The notes: generated by a model from the sequence alone, not told the origin. DNA of 64,000 nucleotides from Clostridiales bacterium (GCA_030156665.1 JASGMB010000004.1:1-64000), one strand, 5' to 3'; positions 22,645-33,936 are shown, counted from the first letter of the stretch. A program made the numbers and translations.

Positions 22645-24726
22645 GTGCCAAGAGAATTTCCACTAGAAAAAACAAGAAATATAGGTATAATGGCTCATAT
22701 AGACGCTGGTAAGACGACTACTACAGAGAGAATACTTTTTTATACCGGTAGAACTCATAAAATAGGTGAAGTTCATGAAGGTGCTGCCACCATGGACTGG
22801 ATGGAGCAGGAGCAGGAAAGAGGTATTACAATTACTTCTGCTGCAACTACTGCTCAATGGTTAGGCCATCGTATTAATATCATTGATACACCTGGGCACG
22901 TTGATTTTACAGTTGAAGTTGAGAGATCTCTTAGAGTTCTTGATGGTTCAGTAACTGTATTTTGTGCAAAAGGAGGCGTTGAACCTCAATCAGAAACAGT
23001 ATGGCGTCAAGCAGACAAATATGGGGTTCCTCGTATGGCTTTTGTAAATAAGATGGATATCATGGGAGCAGACTTTTATAATGTTGTAGCCATGATGAAG
23101 GATAGATTAAAATGTAATGCAGTACCTATTCAGCTGCCAATAGGTAAAGAAGATGACTTCAAAGGCATCATTGATTTAGTTGGAATGAAAGCATATGTGT
23201 ATTATGATGATCTTGGAAAAGATATTCGAGAAGAAGAAATTCCAGCTGATATGATGGATGAAGCACAAAAGTATCATAATGAGCTTGTTGAAGCTGTTGC
23301 TGAACAAGATGAAGAACTTATGATGAAGTATCTCGAGGGTGAAGAATTAACCATTGAAGAAATTAAAAAAGGAATTAGAGCAGCTACTATCGCTGTGAAG
23401 ATGATTCCTGTTCTATGTGGAACGGCATATAGAAACAAAGGCGTACAAAAGCTTCTAGATGCAGTAGTTGAATATATGCCTTCACCATTGGATGTACCTG
23501 CCATTAAAGGTGTATTACCTGGAACTGAGGAAGAAGTAGTACGTAAATCAAGTGATGAAGAACCTTTTGCAGCATTGGCATTTAAGATTATGACTGACCC
23601 TTATGTCGGTAAACTTTGTTTCTTTAGAGTGTACTCCGGAACATTAACATCCGGATCATACGTTTTAAACTCTACAAAGGGAAAAAGAGAACGTATTGGA
23701 CGTATACTGCAGATGCATGCAAATACCAGAGAAGAGATTGACACTGTTTACTCTGGGGATATTGCAGCAGCGGTGGGTTTGAAGTCAACGACTACTGGGG
23801 ATACCTTATGCGATGAAAATAACCCTGTTATTTTAGAATCTATGGAATTCCCGGAACCGGTAATTCGCGTTGCAATCGAACCTAAGACAAAAGCCGGTCA
23901 GGAAAAAATGAGTATTGCACTTGCAAAGCTTGCTGAAGAAGACCCAACCTTTAAAACTTATACTGATGAAGAAACCGGTCAGACAATTATTGCAGGTATG
24001 GGTGAATTACATCTTGAAATTATTGTTGACCGTCTTTTAAGAGAATTTAAGGTTGAGGCAAATGTAGGTAAACCACAAGTTTCCTATAAAGAGACAATTA
24101 GAAAACCGGTTAAAATTGAGCATAAATATGCAAGACAGTCCGGTGGTAAAGGTCAATACGGGCACGTATTCCTTGAAATCGAACCACAGGAACCAGGGAA
24201 AGGTTACGAATTTGTTAATAAGATTGTTGGAGGAGCTATTCCTAAGGAATACATTCCAGCAGTTGATGCCGGTGTTCAAAGTGCAATGCAATCAGGTGTA
24301 CTTGCCGGTTATAATGTAGTGGATGTAAAGGTAACCTTATATGATGGTTCATACCACGAAGTTGACTCTTCAGAAATGGCATTTAAGATTGCAGCTTCTA
24401 TGGCCTTTAAAGAAGGCTGCAGAAAAGCAGACCCTGTATTACTAGAACCATATATGAGAGTTGACGTTATAGTACCGGAAGAATATATGGGTGATGTTAT
24501 GGGTGACCTTAACTCTAGAAGAGGTAGAATTCAAGGTATGGAAGCAAGAGCTGGCGCCCAAGCAATTACAGCTTTTGTTCCACTTTCGGAAATGTTTGGT
24601 TATGCAACCGAATTGCGTTCTAGGACACAGGGAAGAGGTCAATACTCCATGCAGCCAAGTCACTATGAAGAAGTACCAAAGAGTATTCAAGATACTATTA
24701 TCAGTGCTAAAAGTAAATCTGAATAA
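22645..24726 (+). CDS. fusA: Translation elongation factor G
   Basis: A 693-residue EF-G: P-loop [31 protein letters not shown], then domains II-V with [15 protein letters not shown] and [16 protein letters not shown]. It catalyses translocation. GTG start behind AAGGAGGAG. The 229-bp gap before it carries low-complexity GGAGCTCGGAGCT-type repeats (22420-22445 and 22600-22625). Confidence 0.97.
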   Translation: MPREFPLEKTRNIGIMAHIDAGKTTTTERILFYTGRTHKIGEVHEGAATMDWMEQEQERGITITSAATTAQWLGHRINIIDTPGHVDFTVEVERSLRVLDGSVTVFCAKGGVEPQSETVWRQADKYGVPRMAFVNKMDIMGADFYNVVAMMKDRLKCNAVPIQLPIGKEDDFKGIIDLVGMKAYVYYDDLGKDIREEEIPADMMDEAQKYHNELVEAVAEQDEELMMKYLEGEELTIEEIKKGIRAATIAVKMIPVLCGTAYRNKGVQKLLDAVVEYMPSPLDVPAIKGVLPGTEEEVVRKSSDEEPFAALAFKIMTDPYVGKLCFFRVYSGTLTSGSYVLNSTKGKRERIGRILQMHANTREEIDTVYSGDIAAAVGLKSTTTGDTLCDENNPVILESMEFPEPVIRVAIEPKTKAGQEKMSIALAKLAEEDPTFKTYTDEETGQTIIAGMGELHLEIIVDRLLREFKVEANVGKPQVSYKETIRKPVKIEHKYARQSGGKGQYGHVFLEIEPQEPGKGYEFVNKIVGGAIPKEYIPAVDAGVQSAMQSGVLAGYNVVDVKVTLYDGSYHEVDSSEMAFKIAASMAFKEGCRKADPVLLEPYMRVDVIVPEEYMGDVMGDLNSRRGRIQGMEARAGAQAITAFVPLSEMFGYATELRSRTQGRGQYSMQPSHYEEVPKSIQDTIISAKSKSE

Positions 24727-24961
24727 TTAGTAGTACAAAATCGTAAAGTATGCAGTGGGTAATGAAATGTGCAAAACATTGTATACCGAATAGTGAAAAT
24801 GGCAAAATTACAAATAATCAAGTTACCAATTTTCTCTTGAAAATTGATAACAAAAATAATAAAATAAGGTAATAAGTATATAGGCTGAACAGGCACGGTA
24901 AACAGCCTGTCAGCCATAAAAGAAACAAGAAATAGATGAAACAAGAAGGAGGATATTTAAA

Positions 24962-26164
24962 ATGGCAAAAGCTAAATATGAAAGAACTAAACCCCATGTT
25001 AACATTGGTACAATCGGTCACGTTGACCACGGTAAAACTTCTTTAACTGCAGCAATTACTAAAGTATTGGGTTTTTCTGGTAAAGCACAATATGCTGCAT
25101 ACGATGCTATCGATAAAGCTCCAGAAGAAAGAGAAAGAGGTATTACTATCTCTACTGCTCACGTTGAATATGAAACTGATGCAAGACACTATGCACACGT
25201 TGACTGTCCAGGACACGCCGACTACGTTAAAAACATGATCACTGGTGCAGCACAGATGGATGGTGCGATTCTTGTTGTATCTGCTGCTGACGGCCCAATG
25301 CCTCAGACAAGAGAGCACATTCTTCTTTCTAGACAGGTTGGCGTTCCATACATCGTAGTTTTCATGAACAAAGCTGACCAAGTTGATGATCCTGAATTAT
25401 TAGAATTAGTTGAAATGGAAATTAGAGAATTATTAAATGAATATGAATTCCCAGGAGATGAAATTCCAATCATAACTGGATCTGCACTACAAGCACTTGA
25501 ATCTACTTCAACAGATCCAAATGCTCCAGAGTATGCTCCAATACTTAAATTAATGGAAGCTGTAGATGCGTACATCCCAACTCCTGAAAGAAAGACTGAT
25601 ATGCCTTTCTTAATGCCAGTTGAGGACGTATTCTCCATCACTGGACGTGGTACTGTTGCTACTGGTAGAGTAGAAAGAGGAACATTAAAACTTTCTGATG
25701 AAGTTGAAATTGTTGGTATGATGGATGCTCCAAGAAAAGTTGTTGTAACTGGTATCGAGATGTTCAGAAAACTTCTTGATCAAGCAGAAGCTGGTGACAA
25801 TATTGGTGCTCTTTTAAGAGGTGTTCAAAGAAATGAAATCGAAAGAGGTCAAGTATTGGCAAAACCAGGCTCTATTAAGCCTCATAAGAAATTTTCTGGA
25901 GAGGTTTATGTATTAACTAAAGAAGAAGGTGGAAGACATACTCCTTTCTTCAACAACTATAGACCTCAGTTCTATTTCAGAACTACTGACGTTACAGGCG
26001 TTATCAACTTACCAGAAGGAACTGAAATGTGCATGCCTGGCGATAACGTAACAATGACCGTTGAGTTAATCACTCCTATCGCTATTGAAGAAGGTTTAAG
26101 ATTCGCTATTCGTGAAGGTGGTAGAACAGTAGGTTCTGGCGTTGTTACTAAGATTGAAGAATAA
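24962..26164 (+). CDS. tuf: Translation elongation factor Tu
   Basis: A 400-residue EF-Tu, with [47 protein letters not shown] and the C-terminal [21 protein letters not shown]. It delivers aminoacyl-tRNA to the ribosome. Codon use is more biased to C-ending codons than in the neighbours, as expected for a very highly expressed gene. The ATG follows AAGGAGG. A strong terminator follows. Confidence 0.98.
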   Translation: MAKAKYERTKPHVNIGTIGHVDHGKTSLTAAITKVLGFSGKAQYAAYDAIDKAPEERERGITISTAHVEYETDARHYAHVDCPGHADYVKNMITGAAQMDGAILVVSAADGPMPQTREHILLSRQVGVPYIVVFMNKADQVDDPELLELVEMEIRELLNEYEFPGDEIPIITGSALQALESTSTDPNAPEYAPILKLMEAVDAYIPTPERKTDMPFLMPVEDVFSITGRGTVATGRVERGTLKLSDEVEIVGMMDAPRKVVVTGIEMFRKLLDQAEAGDNIGALLRGVQRNEIERGQVLAKPGSIKPHKKFSGEVYVLTKEEGGRHTPFFNNYRPQFYFRTTDVTGVINLPEGTEMCMPGDNVTMTVELITPIAIEEGLRFAIREGGRTVGSGVVTKIEE

Positions 26165-26167
26165 TTA

Positions 26168-26220
26168 GAATTCTCAATAAAAAAACCGTACCGTTATTGG
26201 TGCGGTTTTTTATTGAGAAT
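26168..26220 (+). terminator. Strong terminator after tuf
   Basis: Inner GC-rich stem AACCGTACC / GGTGCGGTT with T6 tract, extended outward by AATTCTCAATAAAAA and its complement to give a long hairpin. It ends the str operon. Confidence 0.9.
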
Positions 26221-26269
26221 TTTTTTGGAATATAATATAATTGTTCAAAAAGGGCAAGGAGAGAAATGA

Positions 26270-27112
26270 ATGCGCCAAGTACATGTTAGCAAAATTATTG
26301 ATATGGTTGAAAAGTTATGTATCCATGCAAATTATTATATTAATCAAGATATTCAATCGGCAATAGCAAGCTATAGAGATAAAGAGCAATCGCCAATTGG
26401 AAAAGATATATTAAGTAAATTACTCGAAAATGCCAAATTAGCGGAAGAACAGGCCATGCCGATTTGTCAGGATACAGGTATGACAGTTGTTTTTGTAGAA
26501 CTGGGTCAAGATGTCCATGTAGTAGGTGGCAGTCTAAGCGATGCCATTCATGAAGGAGTAAGAAGAGGTTATGATAAAGGATATCTCAGAAAGTCGGTGG
26601 TAAATGACCCTTTGCACAGAGTAAATACACAAGATAATACACCGGCTGTTATACATTATGACATCATAGAAGGGGATAAAATTAAAATCACAATAGCTCC
26701 AAAAGGGTTTGGAAGTGAAAACATGAGTGCACTCAAGATGTTAAAACCTTCCGATGGATTGGAAGGTGTAGTAGATTTTGTTGTAAAAACAGTTGATGAA
26801 GCAGGTGCTAATCCCTGTCCACCAATGGTAGTAGGTGTAGGGATAGGAGGTACGATGGAGAAAGCTGCATATCTTGCTAAAAAAGCGCTGCTTCGCCCAA
26901 TCGATGTACGTAACACCGACCGGTTCTATAAGGAACTTGAACAGGAATTATTGGGAAAAATTAATATGCTGGGAATTGGGCCTCAAGGACTTGGAGGAAC
27001 CACTACAGCCCTTGCAGTAAACATTGAGGTATTTCCAACCCATATAGCAGGTCTGCCGGTTGCGGTGAATATAAACTGTCATGCGACTAGACATGCCGAA
27101 GCGGTAATTTAG
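26270..27112 (+). CDS. Fumarate hydratase class I, alpha subunit
   Basis: A 280-residue protein of the fumarase/tartrate dehydratase alpha family, an iron-sulfur hydro-lyase. Cluster-ligand cysteines are visible in MPICQDTGM, ANPCPPM and NINCHATRH. In two-subunit enzymes this part holds the [4Fe-4S] cluster, and the beta part is needed for activity. The beta gene normally follows directly but is absent here; the next 350 bp are repeat-rich non-coding DNA. Fumarase and L(+)-tartrate dehydratase alpha subunits cannot be separated from sequence alone. ATG 26270 follows CAAGGAGAG. Confidence 0.9.
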   Translation: MRQVHVSKIIDMVEKLCIHANYYINQDIQSAIASYRDKEQSPIGKDILSKLLENAKLAEEQAMPICQDTGMTVVFVELGQDVHVVGGSLSDAIHEGVRRGYDKGYLRKSVVNDPLHRVNTQDNTPAVIHYDIIEGDKIKITIAPKGFGSENMSALKMLKPSDGLEGVVDFVVKTVDEAGANPCPPMVVGVGIGGTMEKAAYLAKKALLRPIDVRNTDRFYKELEQELLGKINMLGIGPQGLGGTTTALAVNIEVFPTHIAGLPVAVNINCHATRHAEAVI

Positions 27113-27466
27113 TGTACAATATTATTAATGCAACGCGTTGTGCTAGTTCAATTTGGAGTTCGGAGCTTGGAGCTCGGAGTTCAAAAATATTGTTGAAAAA
27201 GCCTTAGAAATTCTTAGTAAAGCGGAGGAAAAGTAGCGTCACTTATTTTGGGCGTATATTTTTATTTGAGAAATATTATGAAAAGAACGTTGCGGAAAGG
27301 CTTAGCGACTAAAATATATTTTTGACTAGTACAATAGCTTAATGCAGAATTGAGAATGCAGCATTATGGGATGGAAGATTTTAGTGTTTAATAGATTGTA
27401 ATAATATGATTATAAAAACATTAGAACCGAATAGTTGGTGTGGTATGCTGATATAGGAGTGATTTG
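27113..27466. other. Non-coding, repeat-filled gap after fumarase alpha
   Basis: No gene is seen. The stretch holds a GGAGTTCGGAGCTTGGAGCT low-complexity block (27152-27184), a half copy of the family D element in reverse orientation (27250-27310) and an AATTGAGAATGCAG block (27341-27368). A short open run around 27183-27235 shows no family resemblance. Confidence 0.7.
27250..27310 (-). repeat. Dispersed repeat, family D (half copy, reversed)
   Basis: It begins with the end sequence GGGCGTATATTTTTATTTGA and continues through AACGTTGCGGAAAGGCTTAG, matching the right half of the complete copies at 57080-57190 and 60853-60969. A GGAGGAAAAG module that is internal in the 60.9-kb copy lies just outside the end here (27220-27240), so parts have been permuted. 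Confidence 0.75.
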
Positions 27467-28435
27467 ATGTTGTATTGTTCCATCGAGTATTTGAATAAAT
27501 TAATAGGTAAAAAATTACCTGAAGCAGCCCAGCAAGGTTTTCATCTAGAAACGTATAAAGAAATTCCGTACGGTATTCAGCTTTTTTTTATATATAATGG
27601 GAAAAAGTATATTATCAATTTATATTATACTGAGAAAAAAGGGTTAAAAGTGGTTAGCAATATCAAGAAGCCGGATGACAATAATGATTTATTAGTGAAC
27701 ATTTTTACTGATGGTGTAAAACTTTCGGTTAAGCAAAGAAATAATGCTGAGCAATTGGATTTAAGCACATTAAATTTTGGTGTGTGGATTGGAACGGATG
27801 AATCCGGCAAAGGAGATTATTTTGGACCACTGGTTGCAGCAGGATTTATAATAGATAAAAAAATTGTTTATGATATAGAAAATCTGGGTATAAAAGATAG
27901 TAAGAAGATATCAGATAAAAAAATAATGGAGATGTCAGAATATTTACATAAAAATTTTCAAGATAGTATTAGTATTTGTGAGCTATCACCGGGAAAATAC
28001 AATCAACTGTATCAAAGACTAATAGAACAAAAAAAGAATTTAAATCATTTGCTTGCCTGGACGCATGCCAGGGTAATAGAAAATTTGCTTATGCGCAATG
28101 ATAAAGTTGAAGGTGCTATTGCCGACCAATTTGGAAATGAAAGATATATCAACAATGCACTGATGGAACGTGGACGAGCAATTACATTGCTACAGAGAAC
28201 GAAAGCTGAAGAAGATCCGGCAGTAGCTGCAGCATCCATCCTTGCACGCCATAGGTTTATTATCAGAATGAAGCAATTACAAGAAAAATACAAAATGGAT
28301 TTGCCGAAAGGAGCCGGACAGGCAGTATCTCAAGCAGCGATAAAGTTTATTAAAACATATGGAAAAGACCAGTTGAGCAATGTAGCAAAACTTCATTTTA
28401 AAATAACAAATAAAATTATGATGATGGATTCCTAG
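27467..28435 (+). CDS. rnhC: Ribonuclease HIII
   Basis: About 322 residues. The N-terminal ~95 residues form the TBP-like substrate-binding domain typical of RNase HIII. The catalytic domain starts at WIGTDESGKGDYFGPLVAAG (D-E-S-G-K, distinguishing HIII from HII) and includes GIKDSKKISDKKI and the acidic residues in EGAIADQFGNE and TKAEEDPAVAAASILAR. It removes RNA from RNA-DNA hybrids. ATG 27467 is next to an in-frame TTG; both are served by AGGAG. Confidence 0.95.
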   Translation: MLYCSIEYLNKLIGKKLPEAAQQGFHLETYKEIPYGIQLFFIYNGKKYIINLYYTEKKGLKVVSNIKKPDDNNDLLVNIFTDGVKLSVKQRNNAEQLDLSTLNFGVWIGTDESGKGDYFGPLVAAGFIIDKKIVYDIENLGIKDSKKISDKKIMEMSEYLHKNFQDSISICELSPGKYNQLYQRLIEQKKNLNHLLAWTHARVIENLLMRNDKVEGAIADQFGNERYINNALMERGRAITLLQRTKAEEDPAVAAASILARHRFIIRMKQLQEKYKMDLPKGAGQAVSQAAIKFIKTYGKDQLSNVAKLHFKITNKIMMMDS

Positions 28436-28620
28436 TAATAAGAAAATGAACTTTATATCAATCATAGTTTAGTAATATGTATAAAATTTTTGTTAGTGAG
28501 TAGGAATATACAATGGAGTAGCGAATATATAACAATATAACAGTTTTATCAAAATAACATGAATTTTTATTATATTAGTAATGGATATACGCAAATTAGG
28601 CTATAATATTTAAAGCTATA

Positions 28621-28723
28621 TATCGATAACCAATATCTAAATTTAAAATAAATGAATGTAGTTATCGATGAAATTAACCAACTTTAAATCATAATATTTA
28701 GCTTTAAAGTTGGTTAATTATAA
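28621..28723. repeat. Dispersed repeat, family B (full copy, inverted relative to 8.6 kb)
   Basis: It starts with ATCGATAACCAATATCTAAA and GTAGTTATCGATGAAATTAA and ends with the TTAACCAACTTTAAA hairpin. It is nearly identical to the reverse complement of 8600-8700. It is followed 28 bp later by a family A repeat. Confidence 0.85.
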
Positions 28724-28750
28724 AAAGTAATAAGGTTTTATCAGTTAACT

Positions 28751-28880
28751 TTATAACAATTGCGGCAGAAAACCTGATCCTTGTAGGCTAGGATGAATGC
28801 TGCATAAAGTTTTAAGAGAATCTACCTTAAAAAATACCTCGGGCTTTATGCCCGGAATTCAGAATCAAAGATTCTTTTTA
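28751..28880 (+). repeat. Dispersed structured repeat, family A
   Basis: Order of elements: TTATAACAATTGCGGCAGAA, an imperfect hairpin ending in GCATAAAGTTT, AGAGAATCTACCTT, the hairpin CTCGGGCTTTATGCCCG, then AGAATCAAAGATTCTTT. Copies at 29444-29523, 35929-36064 and 54907-55038 (reversed). It is intergenic and sits directly ahead of hpf, so it lies in that gene's 5' leader if transcription starts upstream. Confidence 0.85.
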
Positions 28881-28897
28881 AAAAAGGAGCTGAGCAT

Positions 28898-29029
28898 ATG
28901 AAATTTATTATCACAGGAAGAAAAATTGATGTAACTGATGGTCTTAGAGATAGGGTTCACAAAAAGCTGGGAAAATTAGAGAAGTTTTTTCATGAAGACA
29001 CCGAAGTACATGTAACACTGGAAGAGTAA
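28898..29029 (+). CDS. hpf: Ribosome hibernation promoting factor, N-terminal fragment (frame-disrupted)
   Basis: 43 residues starting MKFIITGRKIDVTDGLRDRV behind AAAAGGAGC. They match the start of long-form HPF through TEVHVTLE and then meet a stop. About 25 residues that complete the S30AE/YfiA beta sheet (the VTIPFNG-type strand) are missing before the downstream fragment resumes in another frame. Confidence 0.88.
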   Translation: MKFIITGRKIDVTDGLRDRVHKKLGKLEKFFHEDTEVHVTLEE

Positions 29030-29037
29030 GTGAAGAC

Positions 29038-29376
29038 ATGTATCATTCTATCGATAGAGTAGTAGATGCTTTAGAAAGGCAAATTAGAAAGAACAAAACC
29101 CGTCTTGAAAAAAAATTGAAAGAAAATGCCTTTGCATTGACTGGCGACAATGGAAAAGTACATGTAAATAATGAGGAATTTGAAGAAGAAAAAGATTTTA
29201 ATGTAGTAAAGACCAAAAGATTTGCGATTAAGCCTATGGACATTGAAGAAGCCATCCTTCAAATGAATTTATTAGGGCATCAATTCTTTGTGTTTTCAAA
29301 TGCAGACACAGAAGAAGTAAATGTTGTCTATCGCAGAAAAGATGGAAATTATGGTTTGATTGAACCGGAGTTTTAA
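29038..29376 (+). CDS. hpf: Ribosome hibernation promoting factor, C-terminal part (frame-disrupted)
   Basis: 112 residues from MYHSIDRVVDALERQIRKNK, with homology starting slightly upstream at SEDMYHSID. It holds the last helix of the N-terminal domain, the acidic linker, and the complete C-terminal dimerisation domain (VVKTKRFAIKPMDIEEAILQMNLLGHQFFVFSN) that joins two 70S ribosomes into 100S particles. With the N-terminal fragment and about 25 missing residues the length would be the usual ~180. It lies before secA as in many Firmicutes. Confidence 0.92.
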   Translation: MYHSIDRVVDALERQIRKNKTRLEKKLKENAFALTGDNGKVHVNNEEFEEEKDFNVVKTKRFAIKPMDIEEAILQMNLLGHQFFVFSNADTEEVNVVYRRKDGNYGLIEPEF

Positions 29377-29443
29377 TATAGTTAGGCATTCGGAGTGGGG
29401 AGTTTGGAGTTATTTACTTCAAACTCCCCACTATTTTGAGAGT

Positions 29444-29550
29444 TTATAACGACTGCGGCAGAAAACCTGGCCCCTTGTGGATCAGGATGAATGCCGCATA
29501 AAGTTTCAAGAGAATCTACCTTATCCAAACAAATTAAATGTACCCTTATA
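29444..29550 (+). repeat. Family A repeat fused to a family D end
   Basis: TTATAACGACTGCGGCAG through GCCGCATAAAGTTTCAAGAG and AATCTACCTT, then AACAAATTAAATGTACCC, which is the terminal sequence of family D. The 3' half of family A (CTCGGGC hairpin) is absent. A GGAGT/ACTCC low-complexity inverted block (29385-29435) precedes it. Confidence 0.75.
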
Positions 29551-29675
29551 TTTAATCTATATCTTAACCTGAGCTTGATTGGATTTCTTTCCACTAAAAA
29601 ACATTGAAACGGTACCTTCTTAATGATAAAATGTTATAAGATTGGGAAAAACTTTCATTAATGAGGTGAAAACGT

Positions 29676-32396
29676 ATGAAAAAGCTTTTAGAAAAACTCT
29701 TAGGAAGCTATAGCGATAGAGAAATAAAACGGTTAATGCCTATAGTAGACCAAATAGAAAGTCTTGATTCTACGATGCAAAACCTAACAGATGAACAATT
29801 AAAAGCTAAAACGCAGGAGTTTAAAAATAGGCTGTCTAATGGGGAAACCCTTGAGGATATATTACCAGAGGCTTTTGCAGTAGTTAGGGAAACTGCCAGT
29901 AGAGTGCTTGGAATGAAACACTTTCGTGTTCAGCTCCTCGGTGGTATTGTTTTACATCAGGGAAGAATTGCTGAAATGAAAACCGGAGAAGGTAAGACGC
30001 TAGTAGCAACATTACCGGCATATTTGAATGCTTTAGAAGGTAAAGGTGTACACATTGTTACTGTAAATGATTATCTTGCAAAACGCGACAGTGAGTGGAT
30101 GGGGAAAATCTATAGATTTCTCGGATTATCCGTTGGTCTTATCGTACATGATTTAGATTCCCAGCAAAGAAGAAAAGCATATAATAGTGATATTACCTAT
30201 GGCACCAATAATGAATTTGGATTTGATTACCTCAGAGATAATATGGTAATTTATAAGGAAGATATGGTACAAAGGGGACAGCATTATGCAATTATAGACG
30301 AGGTAGACAGTATACTGATAGATGAAGCAAGAACCCCTTTAATTATTTCCGGGGCTGGCGATAAATCTACCGATCTTTATAAACAAGTAGACGCATTTGT
30401 AAGAAAGTTAAAAGTACAAAAATTTGTTGAATCTGATGATAAAAAGCATCATGATGATATTGATGCCGATTACATCGTAGATGAAAAGGCAAATACGGCA
30501 ACACTAACCGAAAAAGGAATAAAAAAGGCAGAACAGGCTTTTGGATTAGAGAATCTATCTGACCCTGACAACATGACCATTTCCCATCATATTAACCAGG
30601 CATTAAAAGCCCATGGGATTATGAAGAGAGATAAAGATTATGTAGTAAAAGATGGAGAAGTGATTATAGTTGATGAATTTACCGGACGTTTGATGTTTGG
30701 TAGGAGATATAGTGATGGTCTGCATCAAGCGATAGAAGCAAAAGAAGGCGTAAAAGTAGAACGTGAAAGCAAGACATTGGCAACCATTACATTCCAGAAT
30801 TATTTCCGTATGTATACTAAGCTTGCCGGTATGACCGGTACAGCGCAAACAGAGGAAGAAGAATTCAGATCCATTTATCATCTGGATGTTATTGTAATAC
30901 CTACGAATAAACCTGTACAAAGAAAAGATTTACCTGATGTCATTTATAAAAATGAACGAGGCAAGCTAAATGCTGTGGTAGAGCAAATTGTAGAATGTTA
31001 TAAGAAAGGACAGCCTGCACTGGTAGGTACAATTACTATTGAAAAATCGGAAGAACTCAGTCGTATGCTAAAGAAAAGAGGTATTCCTCACGAGGTACTT
31101 AATGCAAAGTATCATGAAAAGGAAGCTGAAATTGTCGCGCAGGCAGGTAAGAAAGGTGCAGTTACTATTGCAACAAATATGGCCGGTCGTGGTACTGATA
31201 TTATGTTGGGTGGTAATGCGGAGTATATGGCCAAACATGAAATGAAAAAGAGAGGCTATAGCGACCAACTATTAGTAGAAGCTACAGGATTTGCTGATAC
31301 TGATGATGCGGAAATTCTAGAAGCTCGCAAAACTTTTAAAGAATTATACGAAAAATTTAAACAGGAAACTAATAGAGAACGTGAAGAGGTGATTGCGGCA
31401 GGAGGTCTCCAAATCATAGGTACCGAACGACATGAGAGTAGACGTATTGATAATCAGCTGAGAGGGCGTGCAGGACGTCAAGGAGATCCGGGATCATCAA
31501 GATTCTTCATCTCTCTTGAAGATGATTTGATGCGTTTGTTTGGTTCGGAAAGAATTGCAGGGATAGTAGAAGCACTAGGGTTAGAAGAAGATCAACCTAT
31601 TGAACATAAGATGTTATCCAATGCTATAGAAAATGCACAGAAAAAGGTAGAGGGTAGAAACTTTGATATCCGTAAACATGTATTGCAATATGATGATGTA
31701 ATGAACCAGCAGAGAGAAGTAATTTATGCACAGCGGCAAAAAGTATTGAATGGTGAAAACCTCAAACCTGCTGTTCTGAAAATGATAGAAGGATTGGTAG
31801 ATCGTATTATTGAACTATATACCGGAGAAAGTCCTCATCCTGATGATTGGAATTGGACCGGACTTGTAGAATATGCAGAAAGTATATTCCTTCCAAAAGG
31901 TGCATTAGAATATACAAGAGAACAAATGGAAGATTTGACTAAAGAAGAGCTCCGGGAAAAGTTATTGAAAATTGCACTGGATAGATATGAGGCGAAAGAA
32001 CAAGAAATCGGAACAGAAAACATGAGGGAATTGGAACGAGTGGTCATGCTAAAAGTGGTAGACCAAAAATGGATGGATCACATAGACAATATGGATCAAT
32101 TAAGACAGGGAATTGGCCTTAGAGCTTATGGACAGCGTGATCCGGTAGTAGAATACAAATTTGAAGGCTTCGATATGTTTGAAGAGATGATCAGAAATAT
32201 TCAGGAAGACACCGTCACCATTATTTATCACGCACATATAGAAACGCCACCTGAAAGAGAAAAAGTGGCGGAACCGATTAATGCGGTACATGGCGACGGA
32301 CCGACTAAACCTATTGTAAAAGGAGAGAAGATAGGAAGAAATGAGCCGTGCCCTTGCGGATCAGGCAAGAAGTATAAGAAATGCTGTGGGCGTTAG
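29676..32396 (+). CDS. secA: Preprotein translocase ATPase SecA
   Basis: A 906-residue SecA with DEAD-type motifs: [20 protein letters not shown] (about residues 102-121), [17 protein letters not shown], and [10 protein letters not shown] and [18 protein letters not shown] in the second motor domain. It ends with the zinc-binding SEC-C motif [13 protein letters not shown]. SecA drives export through SecYEG. The ATG follows AATGAGGTG. The order hpf-secA-prfB is conserved in Firmicutes. Confidence 0.98.
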   Translation: MKKLLEKLLGSYSDREIKRLMPIVDQIESLDSTMQNLTDEQLKAKTQEFKNRLSNGETLEDILPEAFAVVRETASRVLGMKHFRVQLLGGIVLHQGRIAEMKTGEGKTLVATLPAYLNALEGKGVHIVTVNDYLAKRDSEWMGKIYRFLGLSVGLIVHDLDSQQRRKAYNSDITYGTNNEFGFDYLRDNMVIYKEDMVQRGQHYAIIDEVDSILIDEARTPLIISGAGDKSTDLYKQVDAFVRKLKVQKFVESDDKKHHDDIDADYIVDEKANTATLTEKGIKKAEQAFGLENLSDPDNMTISHHINQALKAHGIMKRDKDYVVKDGEVIIVDEFTGRLMFGRRYSDGLHQAIEAKEGVKVERESKTLATITFQNYFRMYTKLAGMTGTAQTEEEEFRSIYHLDVIVIPTNKPVQRKDLPDVIYKNERGKLNAVVEQIVECYKKGQPALVGTITIEKSEELSRMLKKRGIPHEVLNAKYHEKEAEIVAQAGKKGAVTIATNMAGRGTDIMLGGNAEYMAKHEMKKRGYSDQLLVEATGFADTDDAEILEARKTFKELYEKFKQETNREREEVIAAGGLQIIGTERHESRRIDNQLRGRAGRQGDPGSSRFFISLEDDLMRLFGSERIAGIVEALGLEEDQPIEHKMLSNAIENAQKKVEGRNFDIRKHVLQYDDVMNQQREVIYAQRQKVLNGENLKPAVLKMIEGLVDRIIELYTGESPHPDDWNWTGLVEYAESIFLPKGALEYTREQMEDLTKEELREKLLKIALDRYEAKEQEIGTENMRELERVVMLKVVDQKWMDHIDNMDQLRQGIGLRAYGQRDPVVEYKFEGFDMFEEMIRNIQEDTVTIIYHAHIETPPEREKVAEPINAVHGDGPTKPIVKGEKIGRNEPCPCGSGKKYKKCCGR

Positions 32397-32526
32397 GAAT
32401 GCGCAATTGTAAAAAATAATACAGATAATAGGCGGGCAAGGTTTCTTTGCTCTGAATAGTATATAAATTTATCAAAAGTCAAAAACAAGTAATGATTATA
32501 TAATGTATAATGAAAGGACTGATAAC

Positions 32527-33649
32527 ATGTTAGAATTCGAACAATACAGGCTAGACCTGGAGGAGATAGAACAAGATATCAATGAAATGGGGGCTTCACT
32601 TTGACATCGCTAAAATAAAGTTAGAAATTAAAGAACTGGAAGAGCAAACGGCGGACCCTAATTTTTGGAATGATATCGAAAATTCTCAAAAAGTACTGCA
32701 GAAGATCAAAGTGCTTAAAGAAAAAGTAGAGAGATTTGAAAGTCTGCAGCAGGAATGGGAAGACCTTAGCACACTGGTTGAACTTGCAGATGAAGAAGAA
32801 GATTTATCAGTATTAGATGAAGTAAGCAACAGTTTTAAACAATTACAAAAAGATTTGCAGGAATTAAAGCTGGAAACATTGCTAAGTGGTGAATATGATA
32901 AGAACAATGCGATTCTGACTTTGCATGCAGGAGCAGGTGGAACAGAAGCCCAGGATTGGGTAGAGATGCTTCTACGTATGTATACTAGGTGGGCAGAACG
33001 AAAAGGGTTTGCTGTGAAGACACTGGACTATCTGGCCGGAGATGAAGCAGGAGTAAAAAGTGCAACTATCCTTATACAGGGTATGAATGCCTATGGATAT
33101 GCTAAAAGTGAAAAAGGTGTTCACAGGCTTGTAAGGATTTCACCTTTTGATGCATCGGGAAGAAGGCATACTTCTTTTGCTTCGGTTGACGTTATGCCGG
33201 AAATAGACGATGAAATTGAAGTTAGTATCAATCCTGACGACCTAAGAGTGGATACTTACCGCTCCAGTGGCGCTGGCGGACAACACGTTAATAAAACTGA
33301 TTCTGCAATAAGGATAACCCATATTCCTACCGGCATTGTAGTGCAGTGTCAAAATGAACGTTCTCAGCACAAGAATAGAGAGACAGCTATGAAAATGCTT
33401 AAAGCAAAATTATTTGAAATAAAAGAGCGGGAACAGAAAGAAAAAATAGAAGATATTAAGGGTGAACAAAAAGACATTGCATGGGGAAGCCAAATCAGAT
33501 CTTATGTATTTCATCCATATAACCTGGTCAAAGACCATAGAACCAATTTTGAAATGGGCAATATTAATGCAGTGATGGATGGAGAATTAGACGGTTTTAT
33601 CAATGCATATTTGAAGGCAGCTAGTTTAGGGCAACTGAAAACCAATTAA
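32527..33649 (+). CDS. prfB: Peptide chain release factor 2 (programmed +1 frameshift)
   Basis: Translation starts at ATG 32527 ([20 protein letters not shown]), reaches CTT-TGA at 32599-32604 and must shift +1 to continue at GAC (32603) into the main frame, which ends at 33649. The joined product is about 373 residues. It includes the stop-codon recognition region around [16 protein letters not shown] and the GGQ motif in [17 protein letters not shown], which triggers peptide release. RF2 reads UGA and UAA, so low RF2 favours the shift and restores synthesis. Confidence 0.97.
32589..32605 (+). promoter_or_regulatory. RF2 recoding site
   Basis: A GGGGG internal Shine-Dalgarno-like element (32589-32593), 5 nt, then CTTTGAC with the in-frame UGA. 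This is the classical autoregulatory frameshift signal of prfB. Confidence 0.95.
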
Positions 33650-33689
33650 GAATTAAAAATTAAGAATTGAAGATAAGTGGTTTCAGATC

Positions 33690-33723
33690 AAAAGGAATAG
33701 TTTTAAGCTATTCCTTTTTTTTT
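33690..33723 (+). terminator. Terminator after prfB
   Basis: AAAAGGAATAG and CTATTCCTTTT stem with a 7-nt loop and a run of eight or more T residues. Confidence 0.9.
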
Positions 33724-33758
33724 ATGACAGAAGTGTAATATCAAGACAATCTACATTT
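33722..33758 (+). repeat. Family E repeat fragment
   Basis: GTGTAATATCAAGACAATCTACATTTAA matches the left part of the tandem family E units at 52662-52834. The right arm with GATTGTCTTA is not present. Confidence 0.6.
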
Positions 33759-33936
33759 AATAAAAATTAGATTATTTTATTTTTATTATTTAAAATATTA
33801 GCGAAAAATGGTAATATATAATTAACATATTGTGTGAGGAATTGAGAATGAAATTAGGAGCAAAATCTTTTAAGAAAGAATGTTAATACCTAATTCTTCA
33901 TTCTTAATTTTTAATTAACAGAATGGGGGTTTGGCG

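Noticed and set aside
25043-25641. Two long minus-strand frames within tuf
   Set aside because: They arise from the biased codon use of the EF-Tu gene and contain no domains.
27183-27235. Short open stretch reading VEKALEILSKAEEK as a gene remnant
   Set aside because: Too short, no start, and adjacent to repeat modules; no homology that I can recognise.
32527-32649. Apparent frameshift at the start of prfB treated as damage
   Set aside because: The CTTTGAC site with an upstream GGGGG is the known programmed frameshift, unlike the deletions in rpoC, hpf and glgP.
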